Source of the DNA: Erysipelotrichaceae bacterium
GTDB lineage: Bacteria > Bacillota_I > Bacilli_A > RFN20 > CAG-826
Direction of reading: 5' to 3'
Length of the DNA: 42,073 nt
Assembly (NCBI GenBank): GCA_012744375.1
Contig: JAAYCD010000108.1
Span: 1 to 42,073, forward strand
Part shown: one piece after another, positions 8,392-18,463 of the stretch
How positions within the stretch are numbered: position 1 is the stretch's first letter
Layout: each line of letters opens with the position of its first letter
Notes under the pieces: generated by a model
The model's database searches: none
What the model was told of the DNA's origin: nothing
Seen by the model: only the letters and a program-made list of their open reading frames with translations
Position numbers and translations under genes: made by a program

Positions 8392-10989
8392 TTATTTAGC
8401 GCTATACCAATCTAAACCAAAACCACCATTAACTTCAAGTGGTATGCCTAGATTTAAAACGTTCTCCATAATGTTTTTAATTAAATCGAAAATCTGCTCT
8501 TTTTCTTCGCTAGGAACACGGAAAATTAGTTCGTCATGAATTTGAAGAACCATGCGTGTTTGATATCCCCCAGCTTCTAAAGCTTGGTGTATTTTTATCA
8601 TGGCTAGCTTAATCAAATCAGCAGCAGTACCTTGGACAGGTGCATTCATCGCAGCGCGTTTAGCTCCTTCTCTTTTTTGATAATTGGTGTCACTTAATTC
8701 TCTTAAATATCGTCTTCTGCCTAATAAGGTAGAAACATAACCATCCTTAAGAGCATCACTAACAATGCTATTAAAGAAATTTGCTACTTCTGGGAAATTA
8801 TGAAAAAATGCATCGATAATTGCTTTAGCTTCTTTTGGTGGAATGTCTAGTTGTTCGGCTAGCCCCCAATCAGAGATGCCATATACAACACCAAAATTTA
8901 CAGTTTTTGCTTTGCGTCTTTGCAAATCACTTGGTGATGATTGAAGGTTAAATAATTTCATTGCCGTTGCTGAATGAATATCTTGATTAGAAAGAAAAAT
9001 TTCTTTTAACGATTGACAATTTGAAAGCGCGGCCAAAACTCTTAATTCAATTTGCGAATAGTCAAAAGAAAGAATTTCAAATTGATGGTTTGGATAATAG
9101 AAAGCTTTTCTGATCGCCTTACCTTCTTCAAATCTAACTGAGATATTTTGAATATTTGGGTCAGAAGCAGACAATCGACCAGTGGTGGTCAATGCTTGAT
9201 TAAACTTAGGATGGATTTTACCATCGGGATAAATATGATGTTTTAATCCTTCCACATATGTAGTCAATAACTTAAAGTATTTGCGATATTCTAAAATTTT
9301 CTCAACAACTGGATGCTCGTCAATTATATCATTAAGTGAATCGACGGCCGTCGACAACTTCCGATTACTTGATAAGCCAAGTTTATTGAACAAGATATCA
9401 GCGATTTGTTTTGGCGAAGCAAGATTAAACATTTCGCCGACCATATCAAATATCTCGTTTGAAAGTTCATCGAGCTTTTGCTGATATGTTTCGCCAAAAT
9501 GTTGAAGAACGTTTATGTCCAATGGGAAACCCTCAATTTCCATATCGGCGAGAGTATCGACTAATGGAATTTCTAACTCTTCAAATAGTCTAAATAATTC
9601 CATCTTTTCTAACTCTTCTTGGATTTTTCTTGTTAATTTCATGGTAAAAAATGCAATTCTACAACTTCTTTCGATGTCTTCGGCAGTGAACAAAGATAAA
9701 GTTTCAACACCATTTCCTAAATCAACACCATGAATATTCATGACGACTTGAACATCGTTTTTGATTGTGGAATCTAATAGATAAGAAGCGATCAATAAAT
9801 CAAACTTTAAGCCACTAATCGCAATATCGTTTTTATTTAATGCGACTTTGATGGCTTTATAGTCAAAGCAATATTTTTGTATGGCTTTATCTTTTAATAT
9901 CTCTAAAGCAACTGGGTCACTTTTTAAGTCTTCAATTTTTAAATAATAAGAAATTTCACCATTAGAAAATGCCATGCCATAAAGCGACCCTAATGTATAA
10001 TTATCGTCTTGATAATCTAAGGCAATACCAATTTGTTTATCAAATTTAATGCCTTTGAGCGAACTAACAACCTTGATTGGTACTTCAACTTTAGCAAGGT
10101 CAGATTTCTTCCACTTAGGACTTAAGCGCGCAATGAATTGTTTCAGCCCATATTTTTGTGCAAAAGCACTTACGGCCGTAAATTCATAACCGCGATAAAT
10201 GGTGTCTTCTATACTAAAAGGTAAATCAACATCTGTTCTAATAATGGCTAAATCACGCGATAATCTCCCGATATCCTTTTGCTCTTTCAAAGATTCTCCA
10301 ATCTTGCCGTTTATTTCGTCAGCATGAGCGACGATATTATCAAACGAACCATACTGTTTGATGAGCTTAACAGCTGTGACATTACCAATTCCCTTAATGC
10401 CAGGAATATTGTCACTATCGTCACCTCTAAGCCCTTTATAGTCAACGATTTGTTCTGGAGCAAAGCCATAAGTTTCTTCGACTAGTTTAGGGGTCATAGT
10501 GACGACATCAGATAAGCCTTTTTTTATAATATTGACGGAAATCTTTTCGCTCACCAATTGTAAAAAATCGCGATCAGAAGTATATATGACAACTTCATAA
10601 CCAGCCTTTTCCGCTTTCTTTGCAACCGTGCCCGCAATGTCATCACCTTCAAATCCATCTTGTTCGTAAGTGAAAATATTAAGAGCGTTAAGCATTTCTC
10701 GTGCAATTGGAAACTGTTGGACAAGTTCTTCTGGAGTCGGTTTACGGTGAATTTTATATGTATCTAGCAAATCGTTTCTAAAAGTGTCTTTACCTGTATC
10801 GAAAGCAACTATGATACCTTCATCCTCTTTTAATTTTCCTAAGATTTTGTTTATCATCGTCGAAAAAGTAAAAATCGCGTTAGTCGGAATGCCTTCCTGA
10901 TTACGCATAATTTCCATACCAGGATAAGCAGTAGCAAAGTACGCTCTAAATAGTAATGAATTACCATCAATGATTGTTATTTTACTCAT
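8392..10989 (-). CDS. polA: DNA polymerase I
   Basis: 5' nuclease domain (DGNSLLFRAYF, RGDDSDNIPGIKGIG) and pol domain (DYSQIELRVLAAL, QIHDELIF). Start trimmed to ATG 10989. Confidence 0.96.
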   Translation of the reverse strand: MSKITIIDGNSLLFRAYFATAYPGMEIMRNQEGIPTNAIFTFSTMINKILGKLKEDEGIIVAFDTGKDTFRNDLLDTYKIHRKPTPEELVQQFPIAREMLNALNIFTYEQDGFEGDDIAGTVAKKAEKAGYEVVIYTSDRDFLQLVSEKISVNIIKKGLSDVVTMTPKLVEETYGFAPEQIVDYKGLRGDDSDNIPGIKGIGNVTAVKLIKQYGSFDNIVAHADEINGKIGESLKEQKDIGRLSRDLAIIRTDVDLPFSIEDTIYRGYEFTAVSAFAQKYGLKQFIARLSPKWKKSDLAKVEVPIKVVSSLKGIKFDKQIGIALDYQDDNYTLGSLYGMAFSNGEISYYLKIEDLKSDPVALEILKDKAIQKYCFDYKAIKVALNKNDIAISGLKFDLLIASYLLDSTIKNDVQVVMNIHGVDLGNGVETLSLFTAEDIERSCRIAFFTMKLTRKIQEELEKMELFRLFEELEIPLVDTLADMEIEGFPLDINVLQHFGETYQQKLDELSNEIFDMVGEMFNLASPKQIADILFNKLGLSSNRKLSTAVDSLNDIIDEHPVVEKILEYRKYFKLLTTYVEGLKHHIYPDGKIHPKFNQALTTTGRLSASDPNIQNISVRFEEGKAIRKAFYYPNHQFEILSFDYSQIELRVLAALSNCQSLKEIFLSNQDIHSATAMKLFNLQSSPSDLQRRKAKTVNFGVVYGISDWGLAEQLDIPPKEAKAIIDAFFHNFPEVANFFNSIVSDALKDGYVSTLLGRRRYLRELSDTNYQKREGAKRAAMNAPVQGTAADLIKLAMIKIHQALEAGGYQTRMVLQIHDELIFRVPSEEKEQIFDLIKNIMENVLNLGIPLEVNGGFGLDWYSAK

Positions 10990-13900
10990 AAATTTCGTCC
11001 TCCAATGGAGTAATGTTGTTAGCGATGAAGGTAGTTTCTTCATCTCTTCTATCACGTTTAATTTCACACACGACCAGGTTGTTTTTTTCTAATAAAGACA
11101 CAGCCTCGGCATAAAGCACTGGGAAAACAATAATTTCCATTTCGTCGGTCTCATCTAATAACTTAACAAAGGCCATGGTTGTTCCTTTTTTGGTATTAAT
11201 CTTTTTGATAGCTCTTATTAAGCCAGCAATTTTAGCTTTGTTTGTTTGCTTAGCTTCAACGATAGGCGTTACTTCTTTTTCAACTAGTAAATGTTGTTTA
11301 TAGTGCAACGGATTACTAGAAAGCATCATTCCTAATACTTCATATTCTTTTTCTAAATTTTCCAGCGGGTCATCTTTTTGCTCAATAATGTAAGGTGCTA
11401 AATATGGAGAAAAGCCAATATTAAGTTGACCATTATCTTGATAAGTAAGTTCCGCATATTGTAAGGCACTTTTGATCGTCGCTCTCAGCGAAGCGCGAGA
11501 AGCAGTAAAGCAATCAAAGCAACCCGCATCAATAAGTTTTGTTAATTGTTCTTCAGTAAGTTTGTTTTGATACATCCGTGAGACAAAATCAAAAAAGTCG
11601 CTAAATGGTTTGTCATTTCTTTCAGTCAAGATGTTATCTACTAATATGTTATTAATGCCCTTAATTGCATTGAGTGGGAATAGTAAACCACCTTCTGAAA
11701 TCTTAAAACTCTTTGAAGATAAATTGATGTGCGGTGAAATAATTTTAATGTCGCGCTTCTTCATCTCGCTTACGTACTCGTTAAATTTTGTGTCACTCGT
11801 GCCACTAGCGGTTTCTAAAATAGCAGCATAAAACTGTAAAGGGTAATGCAATTTTAAAAAGGCTGTCCGACATGTGATCACCGCATAAACAGAAGCGTGC
11901 GACTTATTAAAAGCGTAATCTGCAAATTTTCTAATCGTTTCAAACACTTTGCGCGCTACTTTTTCCTCATGGCCATTCTTTAATGAGCCTTGAATAAAAA
12001 GTCGTTCATTATTTGCAAATTGCTCAGCATCTTTTTTGCTTATAGCTCTTCTAAACAAATCGGCTTCGGCCATGGAAAATCCTGCCATTGTTCTCGCAAT
12101 TTCATTTACTTGTTCTTGATAAACAATAATGCCATAAGTTGATTTTAATATTGGTTCTAAACACGGATCATCATATGTAATGGCCTCTTTACCTTCTTTT
12201 CTTCTTCCGTATGAAGGAATTGAATCCATAGGACCTGGTCTATATAAAGCCAATAGTGCTACCACGTCGTCAAAACAACTTGGTTTAAGTAAACTAATCG
12301 CTCTTTTTATACCTGAACTTTCAAGTTGGAAAATGCCCATTGTTTGATTAGAGGCAATTAAGTTAAAGACGCCATTATCATTAAACGGAATATTAAACTT
12401 ATCGATAATTGGTTGATCTTTTCCTTCGTTAATTAGGTCAACGCAATAGGCAATAGTCGTTAAGTTTCTTAAAGATAAAAAGTCAATTTTTAAAAACCCT
12501 TGGTCTTCCAAATAGTTTAATTCATACTGCGAAATATAATGACCAGCAAAATCAGTAGTTAAAGGCAAGACTTCTTCAAGTGGACCATTATTCAAAATCA
12601 CCCCAGCTGGGTGCAATCCATTTTGTCTAATCAAACCTTCGATTTTGCTTGCTAAAGACACAATCGTTAAAAAATAGTCATCACTATCGACAAGTTTCCT
12701 AAACTCAGGCAGTTGTTTGTATGATTCTTTTAAGGACAGTTTTGGGTTTGATAAACGTTTACTTAATAAGTCAATATGACGCGTTGGGTAATTGTAAACA
12801 CGACCGATATCTCTAAGAGATTGCTTGGCCTGAATAGTTTGATAAGTAACGATATTAGCCACGCGACTATTGCCATATTTTTCTCTAACATATTCAACAA
12901 CATCATTACGACTAATATCCATGAAGTCGATATCAATATCAGGCATAGTTTGTCGAAAAGGATTTAAAAATCTTTCGAATTGTAATTCTTCTTTTATGGG
13001 GTCGATTTCTGTTATATCGAGCAAATAGGACACTAAACTTCCAGCGGCGCTACCACGTCCTGGTCCAACTAAGATACGATTATTTTTAGCGTAAGAAATA
13101 AAATCTTGAACGATTAGAAAATAATCTGCATACCCCAGTTTAGAAATTGTTTCTACTTCATAACTTAATCTTTTTTTGTATATTTCAAATTGATTTAAAC
13201 CTTTATTTTTGAGACTTTCCTCACAAAGCAACTTAAGATTCTCTGAGGAATTAGAAACAGGAAAACGCATTAGTTCACCGCGCTTTTGATGGAATGAAAA
13301 ATTGACTGAATCTAAGATTGCTTTAGTGGTTGCAATTTCATTTGTAGTGTATATCTTAGAATAGTTTTTATAGGTCATGAAATAGTCTTGACCAATCAAA
13401 CTTTTTTCTTTCAATACCTCGTCTTTATCTTCTTTGGCAATTGCTTCTGCAATTGCTAAAACGATTGCATCATCGCTTTTTAAATAACGGATTTTTGGAA
13501 AAGCGACCGATCGATAAGGATGGTTATCAAGAAAATTTCTAATCTCATTAGCGTATTTTACTTCTTCTTTGCTAGTAACGGAAATTCCTAAATAAAAGTT
13601 GTTCTTAAATAAGGCATCATATTGATACAGCAGCCTATTTAACTTTTCTTTGTCTTCTTGAAATGCCGCTTTGAACTTGTCATTGGATGTTTCAATAATA
13701 CAAATTAAACCTTCGCAATAATCCTTAAGTAATTGTTCGGAAAAGGTTTGGCTATTAATCGCAGTGGTCAGCTTCATTAAATGACGATAACCAATTTCAT
13801 TTTGAACATATAAGCATAAAACATCATCGTTCACGATAATTTCCATACCGATGATGTAAGGGCGAGACAATTCTTCAGCGACTTTTACAAAAGCTGGGAC

Positions 13901-14041
13901 GCCATACATGACCCCGATGTCACAAAGGCCAAGACCATAGTATTCATTTTTTTGAATTCCAGTTTTTATTCTTTCCATGGTTAGGCCACTTTGTAAAAAA
14001 GAATAGTCAGAAATAATCCGTAGTGGAACAAAATCATTCAT
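10982..14041 (-). CDS. dnaE: DNA polymerase III alpha subunit, DnaE type
   Basis: VGPGRGSAAGSLVSYLL, PDIDIDF, GIIVYQEQV, FNKSHASVYA; start placed at MNDFVPL (14041), alternative ATG at 14059. Confidence 0.94.
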   Translation of the reverse strand: MNDFVPLRIISDYSFLQSGLTMERIKTGIQKNEYYGLGLCDIGVMYGVPAFVKVAEELSRPYIIGMEIIVNDDVLCLYVQNEIGYRHLMKLTTAINSQTFSEQLLKDYCEGLICIIETSNDKFKAAFQEDKEKLNRLLYQYDALFKNNFYLGISVTSKEEVKYANEIRNFLDNHPYRSVAFPKIRYLKSDDAIVLAIAEAIAKEDKDEVLKEKSLIGQDYFMTYKNYSKIYTTNEIATTKAILDSVNFSFHQKRGELMRFPVSNSSENLKLLCEESLKNKGLNQFEIYKKRLSYEVETISKLGYADYFLIVQDFISYAKNNRILVGPGRGSAAGSLVSYLLDITEIDPIKEELQFERFLNPFRQTMPDIDIDFMDISRNDVVEYVREKYGNSRVANIVTYQTIQAKQSLRDIGRVYNYPTRHIDLLSKRLSNPKLSLKESYKQLPEFRKLVDSDDYFLTIVSLASKIEGLIRQNGLHPAGVILNNGPLEEVLPLTTDFAGHYISQYELNYLEDQGFLKIDFLSLRNLTTIAYCVDLINEGKDQPIIDKFNIPFNDNGVFNLIASNQTMGIFQLESSGIKRAISLLKPSCFDDVVALLALYRPGPMDSIPSYGRRKEGKEAITYDDPCLEPILKSTYGIIVYQEQVNEIARTMAGFSMAEADLFRRAISKKDAEQFANNERLFIQGSLKNGHEEKVARKVFETIRKFADYAFNKSHASVYAVITCRTAFLKLHYPLQFYAAILETASGTSDTKFNEYVSEMKKRDIKIISPHINLSSKSFKISEGGLLFPLNAIKGINNILVDNILTERNDKPFSDFFDFVSRMYQNKLTEEQLTKLIDAGCFDCFTASRASLRATIKSALQYAELTYQDNGQLNIGFSPYLAPYIIEQKDDPLENLEKEYEVLGMMLSSNPLHYKQHLLVEKEVTPIVEAKQTNKAKIAGLIRAIKKINTKKGTTMAFVKLLDETDEMEIIVFPVLYAEAVSLLEKNNLVVCEIKRDRRDEETTFIANNITPLEDEIYE

Positions 14042-14078
14042 ATTTCTAATATAGCGCATTTAGGTGGCAAATAAAATA

Positions 14079-14101
14079 AAAGGTACTTTTTGAGTACCTT
14101 T
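14079..14101 (-). terminator. Intrinsic terminator of ackA-nrnA
   Basis: Minus strand AAAGGTAC-TCAAAAA-GTACCTTT then a T-rich tract; overlaps the nrnA stop. Confidence 0.7.
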
Positions 14102-15095
14102 ATTTTGCGAATAATGAATCAAAATCAGCGATAAATTGATCAAGTTCAGCGATATTGTTGAGCTTAGCGCCACTTGCTTGAGCGTGACCGCCACCTCCCC
14201 AACGTGCTGCTAGTTCGTTAATTGGCGTTTTCTTGCTCCGGATGGAAATGCGCCAGCAACCATCTTTTTTATCTTCGGAAATCGAGCACCAACCATTGAT
14301 GCCTTCAATGTTAGAAAATAGGTTAACATTTTCCTTACCTCTTTCAGTGGTAATGTGAAGTTCTTTTAACACTTCGTCAGGTAAGACATAATATGCAACA
14401 CCATTGGGCGAAAGTTTAAAATGTTCCAAAATATAACCCGTAATTTTCAAGTCTTCAATTTGCTTGGTGTACATCGCTTGATAAACAGCGCTCAAATCTA
14501 TACCTCTACTTAATAAGTATGCGGCAGTGATAAACGATACTTCAGAAGTAGAAGAATATTGAAATCTACCAGAGTCGCCCGCAATAGCGGAATAAAAATA
14601 ACTAGCGGCTTCTTTAGAAAAAATATAGCGGCCTTTGAAGGCTTGTAAAATACAAGTGATAAGTTCGCTTGCAGCACATGCTTTAACATTAACAATTGAG
14701 ATATCACCAAAACGCTCGGTTTCTGGGTGATGATCAATTTTGACGATGAAACTCGCTTTTTGCCAACGCGGATCAGAAATACGTGCCATATTGGCAACAT
14801 CGATGATTAAAGCTAAGAAAGGTTGGTTAAACCATTCCTCGTTGACGCGATCAGTTTCAGGATAAAGACGACCAGTAAAAACGTCATGGTTATCGCCTAA
14901 GATTTTAATGTCTTTCTTAGGAAAATTATCCTTTAGCCAAGTTGCTAAACCGAATTGAGTTCCTAAACAATCAAAATCCGGTGTTGCGTGACGAAAAACA
15001 GCGATGTGGTCAAAGCGTTTAATCGCTTGCTGAATGGCTTTAATGTCCTTTTTATAAGGCGCGAGATATTGGATAATTTCCTTATTTAATTTCAT
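14100..15095 (-). CDS. nrnA: DHH/DHHA1 phosphoesterase, NrnA-like oligoribonuclease/pAp phosphatase
   Basis: HATPDFDCLGTQFGL, IDHHPET, GGGGHAQASGA; start trimmed to MKLNKE. Confidence 0.87.
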   Translation of the reverse strand: MKLNKEIIQYLAPYKKDIKAIQQAIKRFDHIAVFRHATPDFDCLGTQFGLATWLKDNFPKKDIKILGDNHDVFTGRLYPETDRVNEEWFNQPFLALIIDVANMARISDPRWQKASFIVKIDHHPETERFGDISIVNVKACAASELITCILQAFKGRYIFSKEAASYFYSAIAGDSGRFQYSSTSEVSFITAAYLLSRGIDLSAVYQAMYTKQIEDLKITGYILEHFKLSPNGVAYYVLPDEVLKELHITTERGKENVNLFSNIEGINGWCSISEDKKDGCWRISIRSKKTPINELAARWGGGGHAQASGAKLNNIAELDQFIADFDSLFAK

Positions 15096-15096
15096 T

Positions 15097-16299
15097 TTAT
15101 TGTTTTCCTTTGATGCACATATTATAGGCATCGCGCGCAATCATGATTTCCTCATCAGTAGGAATGACTGCGACTTTAACTTTGCTTTCTGGTAAAGAAA
15201 TAAGCATATCTTTACCGCGAAGTTTGGCATTAACTTCTTCATTTATCTTAACACCTAATGATGATTCTAGTGCTTTACATACATCGCGACGTGTTCTTGG
15301 TTCGTTTTCGCCAATGCCGGCAGAGAAGATAATTAGGTCACATCCACCTAAACGAACATAATATTGACCGATATAATCTAAAATACGACGATTGAATAAT
15401 TTATTCGCTAAAATTGCTCTTGGATTACCATTATCGGCAGCTTCAATAATATCTCTTTGGTCATTGGAAATGCCAGAAACACCCAAGAAACCAGATTTCT
15501 TATTAAACATTTGGTAAACTTCTTCGGCAGATTTACCAGTGACAGAAACAACATAGTTAAATACACTTGGATCCATATCACCAGTTCTTGTTCCCATCAT
15601 GATGCCACCTAAAGGTGTTAAGCCCATCGAAGTAGCAACACACTTACCATCTTTAATCGCAGTGATAGAAGCTCCGGAGCCAATATGACAAGAAATAATT
15701 TTTGGATGTTCAACGCCTTCCAAATACTTTAAACCTTCTTGGGCCAAATATTGGTGAGAAGTACCGTGAGCCCCATATCTTCTAATGTCATATTTTTCTG
15801 TTAACACAAAAGGAATTGGGAAGACATAATCTTCTGGTTCCATAGATTGATGAAATGCGGTATCGAAAGTGGCAACAGCAGGACAATTAGGCAACACTTC
15901 CTTAAAAGCGCGGAAACACACTAAGTGTGCTGGGTTATGAAGAACCGCTAATGGAATAAGTGATTCAATTTTCTTTTCAGTATCTTCATCAAAGAAAGCA
16001 GAACTCGAGAAATATTTACCGCCTTGAACGACGCGATGGCCAATGGCTCTAATTTCATCGTAGTCTTTAATAATACCTTTCTCTAATAATGTATCAACCA
16101 CTAATTTGGCCGCGACTGCGTGATTAGGGAAGACTGGGTAGGAAACTTCTTTTTTTCCATCATACTTAAAAGTGAAAATACCACTTTTTTCACCAACTCT
16201 TTCACAGTTACCGGAACAGAGTACTTTTTCTTCAGGCATGTCATACAGTTTGAACTTTAATGATGAACTACCGGAATTTATTGTCATTACAAACGTCAT
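15097..16299 (-). CDS. ackA: Acetate kinase
   Basis: INSGSSSLKFKLYDM, GHRVVQGG, FDTAFHQSM, GAHGTSH, GARTGDMDPS-like GTRTGDMDPS; SD AAAGGA. Confidence 0.96.
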   Translation of the reverse strand: MTFVMTINSGSSSLKFKLYDMPEEKVLCSGNCERVGEKSGIFTFKYDGKKEVSYPVFPNHAVAAKLVVDTLLEKGIIKDYDEIRAIGHRVVQGGKYFSSSAFFDEDTEKKIESLIPLAVLHNPAHLVCFRAFKEVLPNCPAVATFDTAFHQSMEPEDYVFPIPFVLTEKYDIRRYGAHGTSHQYLAQEGLKYLEGVEHPKIISCHIGSGASITAIKDGKCVATSMGLTPLGGIMMGTRTGDMDPSVFNYVVSVTGKSAEEVYQMFNKKSGFLGVSGISNDQRDIIEAADNGNPRAILANKLFNRRILDYIGQYYVRLGGCDLIIFSAGIGENEPRTRRDVCKALESSLGVKINEEVNAKLRGKDMLISLPESKVKVAVIPTDEEIMIARDAYNMCIKGKQ

Positions 16300-16619
16300 A
16301 CTAATAAATCCTTTCTTCGATGTTTATTTATAAACATTAAAACATTATGTCATATTTGCCCTTTTCTTTCAATTGTGTAAACAAACAAAACTATATAAAC
16401 GCAAATATGTCACACATTCAGTCAAAAAACAATCGAAGCAAAATAATCTAAATAATTAATCAAAATAGGTTAAACGGATGAAGAAAATCCTTAACGTCAT
16501 CAATTAAAAATAGCACAATTTTGCTATAAACATCTTGTCTAGTATATGCTATATATAATAAATCTAGTTTATTTGTGCTGGATTTTAATTATAATTAAAG
16601 CGATTGGAGATTTTCGACT

Positions 16620-18452
16620 ATGGCATATGGATTAGTGTACGATTACCTCAACGGACAATGTATTGAAGCTCACAACTACTTCGGAGCGCATTTCGGAGAA
16701 GAAAACGGCAAAAAATTTGTGACTTTCCGTCTATATGCTCCAGGTGCAAGTGATGTCTCGGTCATTGGTGAATGGAACTCTTGGGACTTCACCAAGGACA
16801 AAATGAACAAAATTGATGAAGCAGGTGTTTGGGAATTAACGATTCCCAATTTAACTAATTATCAATGTTATAAATTCCATTTTAAAAATGCTAAGGGTGA
16901 ATATGTTGACAAAATCGACCCCTTTGCTTTTTTTTCTGAATTAAGACCAGGAACGTGTTCGCGTTTATTTGATAATCGTTTTTTTCAGTGGCATGACGAT
17001 AGTTGGTTAAGAAAACGCGATCGCAATTTCGATAAGCCAATGTCTATATATGAAATGCATCTTGGTTCATGGAAAGGCAAGGCTGAAGACGGTCATCTTC
17101 TTTCTTATGAAGAAATCGGTGATTATATTATTCCTTATTTAAAAGAACATGGTTTTACACATGTCGAATTTATGCCTTTAGTCCAATATCCTTTCGATGG
17201 TTCTTGGGGGTATCAAGCCACAGGCTTTTTCTCAATTGATTCTAGATATGGTAACCCGTTTCAATTAATGTCTTTAATTAATCGTTTACATCAAAATGGA
17301 ATCGGTGCCATTATCGATTTTGCGCCTGTCCATTTCGCAAGTGACGAATGGGCACTAGCCCAGTATGATGGTACATACCTATTTGAATACGGTAATGAAT
17401 GGCGAATGTCCCCTTGGGGAAGCTTACATTTTGACTTAGGAAAAGATCCTGTTAGAAGTTTTTTAATGAGTGCTATTAATTACTTTATCGATTACTTCCA
17501 TTTCGATGGCGTGAGAATCGATGCAGTTAGTAATATTATCTACCATAATGGCGATGCAAATCTCGGTGTTAATGGTGGTGGGCTTGAATTTTTGAAGCGC
17601 TTAACTAGTAAATTACATCTCGCCCATGATAAAGTCATGCTAATCGCTGAAGATTCGACTGCGTATGCAGGCACAACGAAAGATCCAAAAATTGGTGGTC
17701 TAGGTTTTGATTATAAATGGGATTTAGGCTGGATGAATGATACATTGAAATATTACGCAAAAGACCCTGTATATAAGAAATGGGAACATTATAATATCAC
17801 CTTCAGTATGGCCTACTTCTATAGCGATAACTTCATGCTTCCTTTATCCCATGACGAAGTCGTTCATGGAAAAGGCACCATCATCAATAAGATGTGGGGT
17901 GATTATTACGAAAAATTTGCATTACTTCGTAACTTATACACTTACCAATTTTCTCACCCAGGCAAAAAATTGAATTTCATGGGCAATGAATTAGGCTCAT
18001 TTGATGAATGGGACGAATCCAAATCTCTCCCTTGGGTGTTGAAAACCTATCCGGCTCATGATAGTATTTCTCGATTGATGCGGGACCTCAACCTCATCTA
18101 TCGTCATGAAAAGGCGATGTACTTTGAGGAACATAATCCAACGCATTTCCATTGGTTAATGGTGGATAATGCTAATGATAGCATTTATGCTTTCCAACGT
18201 AACGTTGATAAAGACACTCTAATTTTCGTCTTCAATATGACAAGTAATTACTATGAATCATATTCAATTCCATTATTAGAAAGTGGTACTTATGAGGAAA
18301 TATTTAATTCCGATAAGGATGTCTATGGGGGATCGAATCAATACAATGGTTTGCCACTTAATAGCGAACTTGGAAGTTTCGAAGGTTTACCAGCGCACAT
18401 TAACATAAAGCTTGCTTCGTTTGGGGCTTGCATCTTTAAGAAAATAAAATAG
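16620..18452 (+). CDS. glgB: 1,4-alpha-glucan branching enzyme
   Basis: CBM48-like N-terminus (FRLYAPGASDVSVIGEWNSWD), FDGVRIDAVSN, EDST, LSHDEVVHGKG; TAG stop. Confidence 0.93.
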   Translation: MAYGLVYDYLNGQCIEAHNYFGAHFGEENGKKFVTFRLYAPGASDVSVIGEWNSWDFTKDKMNKIDEAGVWELTIPNLTNYQCYKFHFKNAKGEYVDKIDPFAFFSELRPGTCSRLFDNRFFQWHDDSWLRKRDRNFDKPMSIYEMHLGSWKGKAEDGHLLSYEEIGDYIIPYLKEHGFTHVEFMPLVQYPFDGSWGYQATGFFSIDSRYGNPFQLMSLINRLHQNGIGAIIDFAPVHFASDEWALAQYDGTYLFEYGNEWRMSPWGSLHFDLGKDPVRSFLMSAINYFIDYFHFDGVRIDAVSNIIYHNGDANLGVNGGGLEFLKRLTSKLHLAHDKVMLIAEDSTAYAGTTKDPKIGGLGFDYKWDLGWMNDTLKYYAKDPVYKKWEHYNITFSMAYFYSDNFMLPLSHDEVVHGKGTIINKMWGDYYEKFALLRNLYTYQFSHPGKKLNFMGNELGSFDEWDESKSLPWVLKTYPAHDSISRLMRDLNLIYRHEKAMYFEEHNPTHFHWLMVDNANDSIYAFQRNVDKDTLIFVFNMTSNYYESYSIPLLESGTYEEIFNSDKDVYGGSNQYNGLPLNSELGSFEGLPAHINIKLASFGACIFKKIK

Positions 18453-18463
18453 GAGACAAATTG

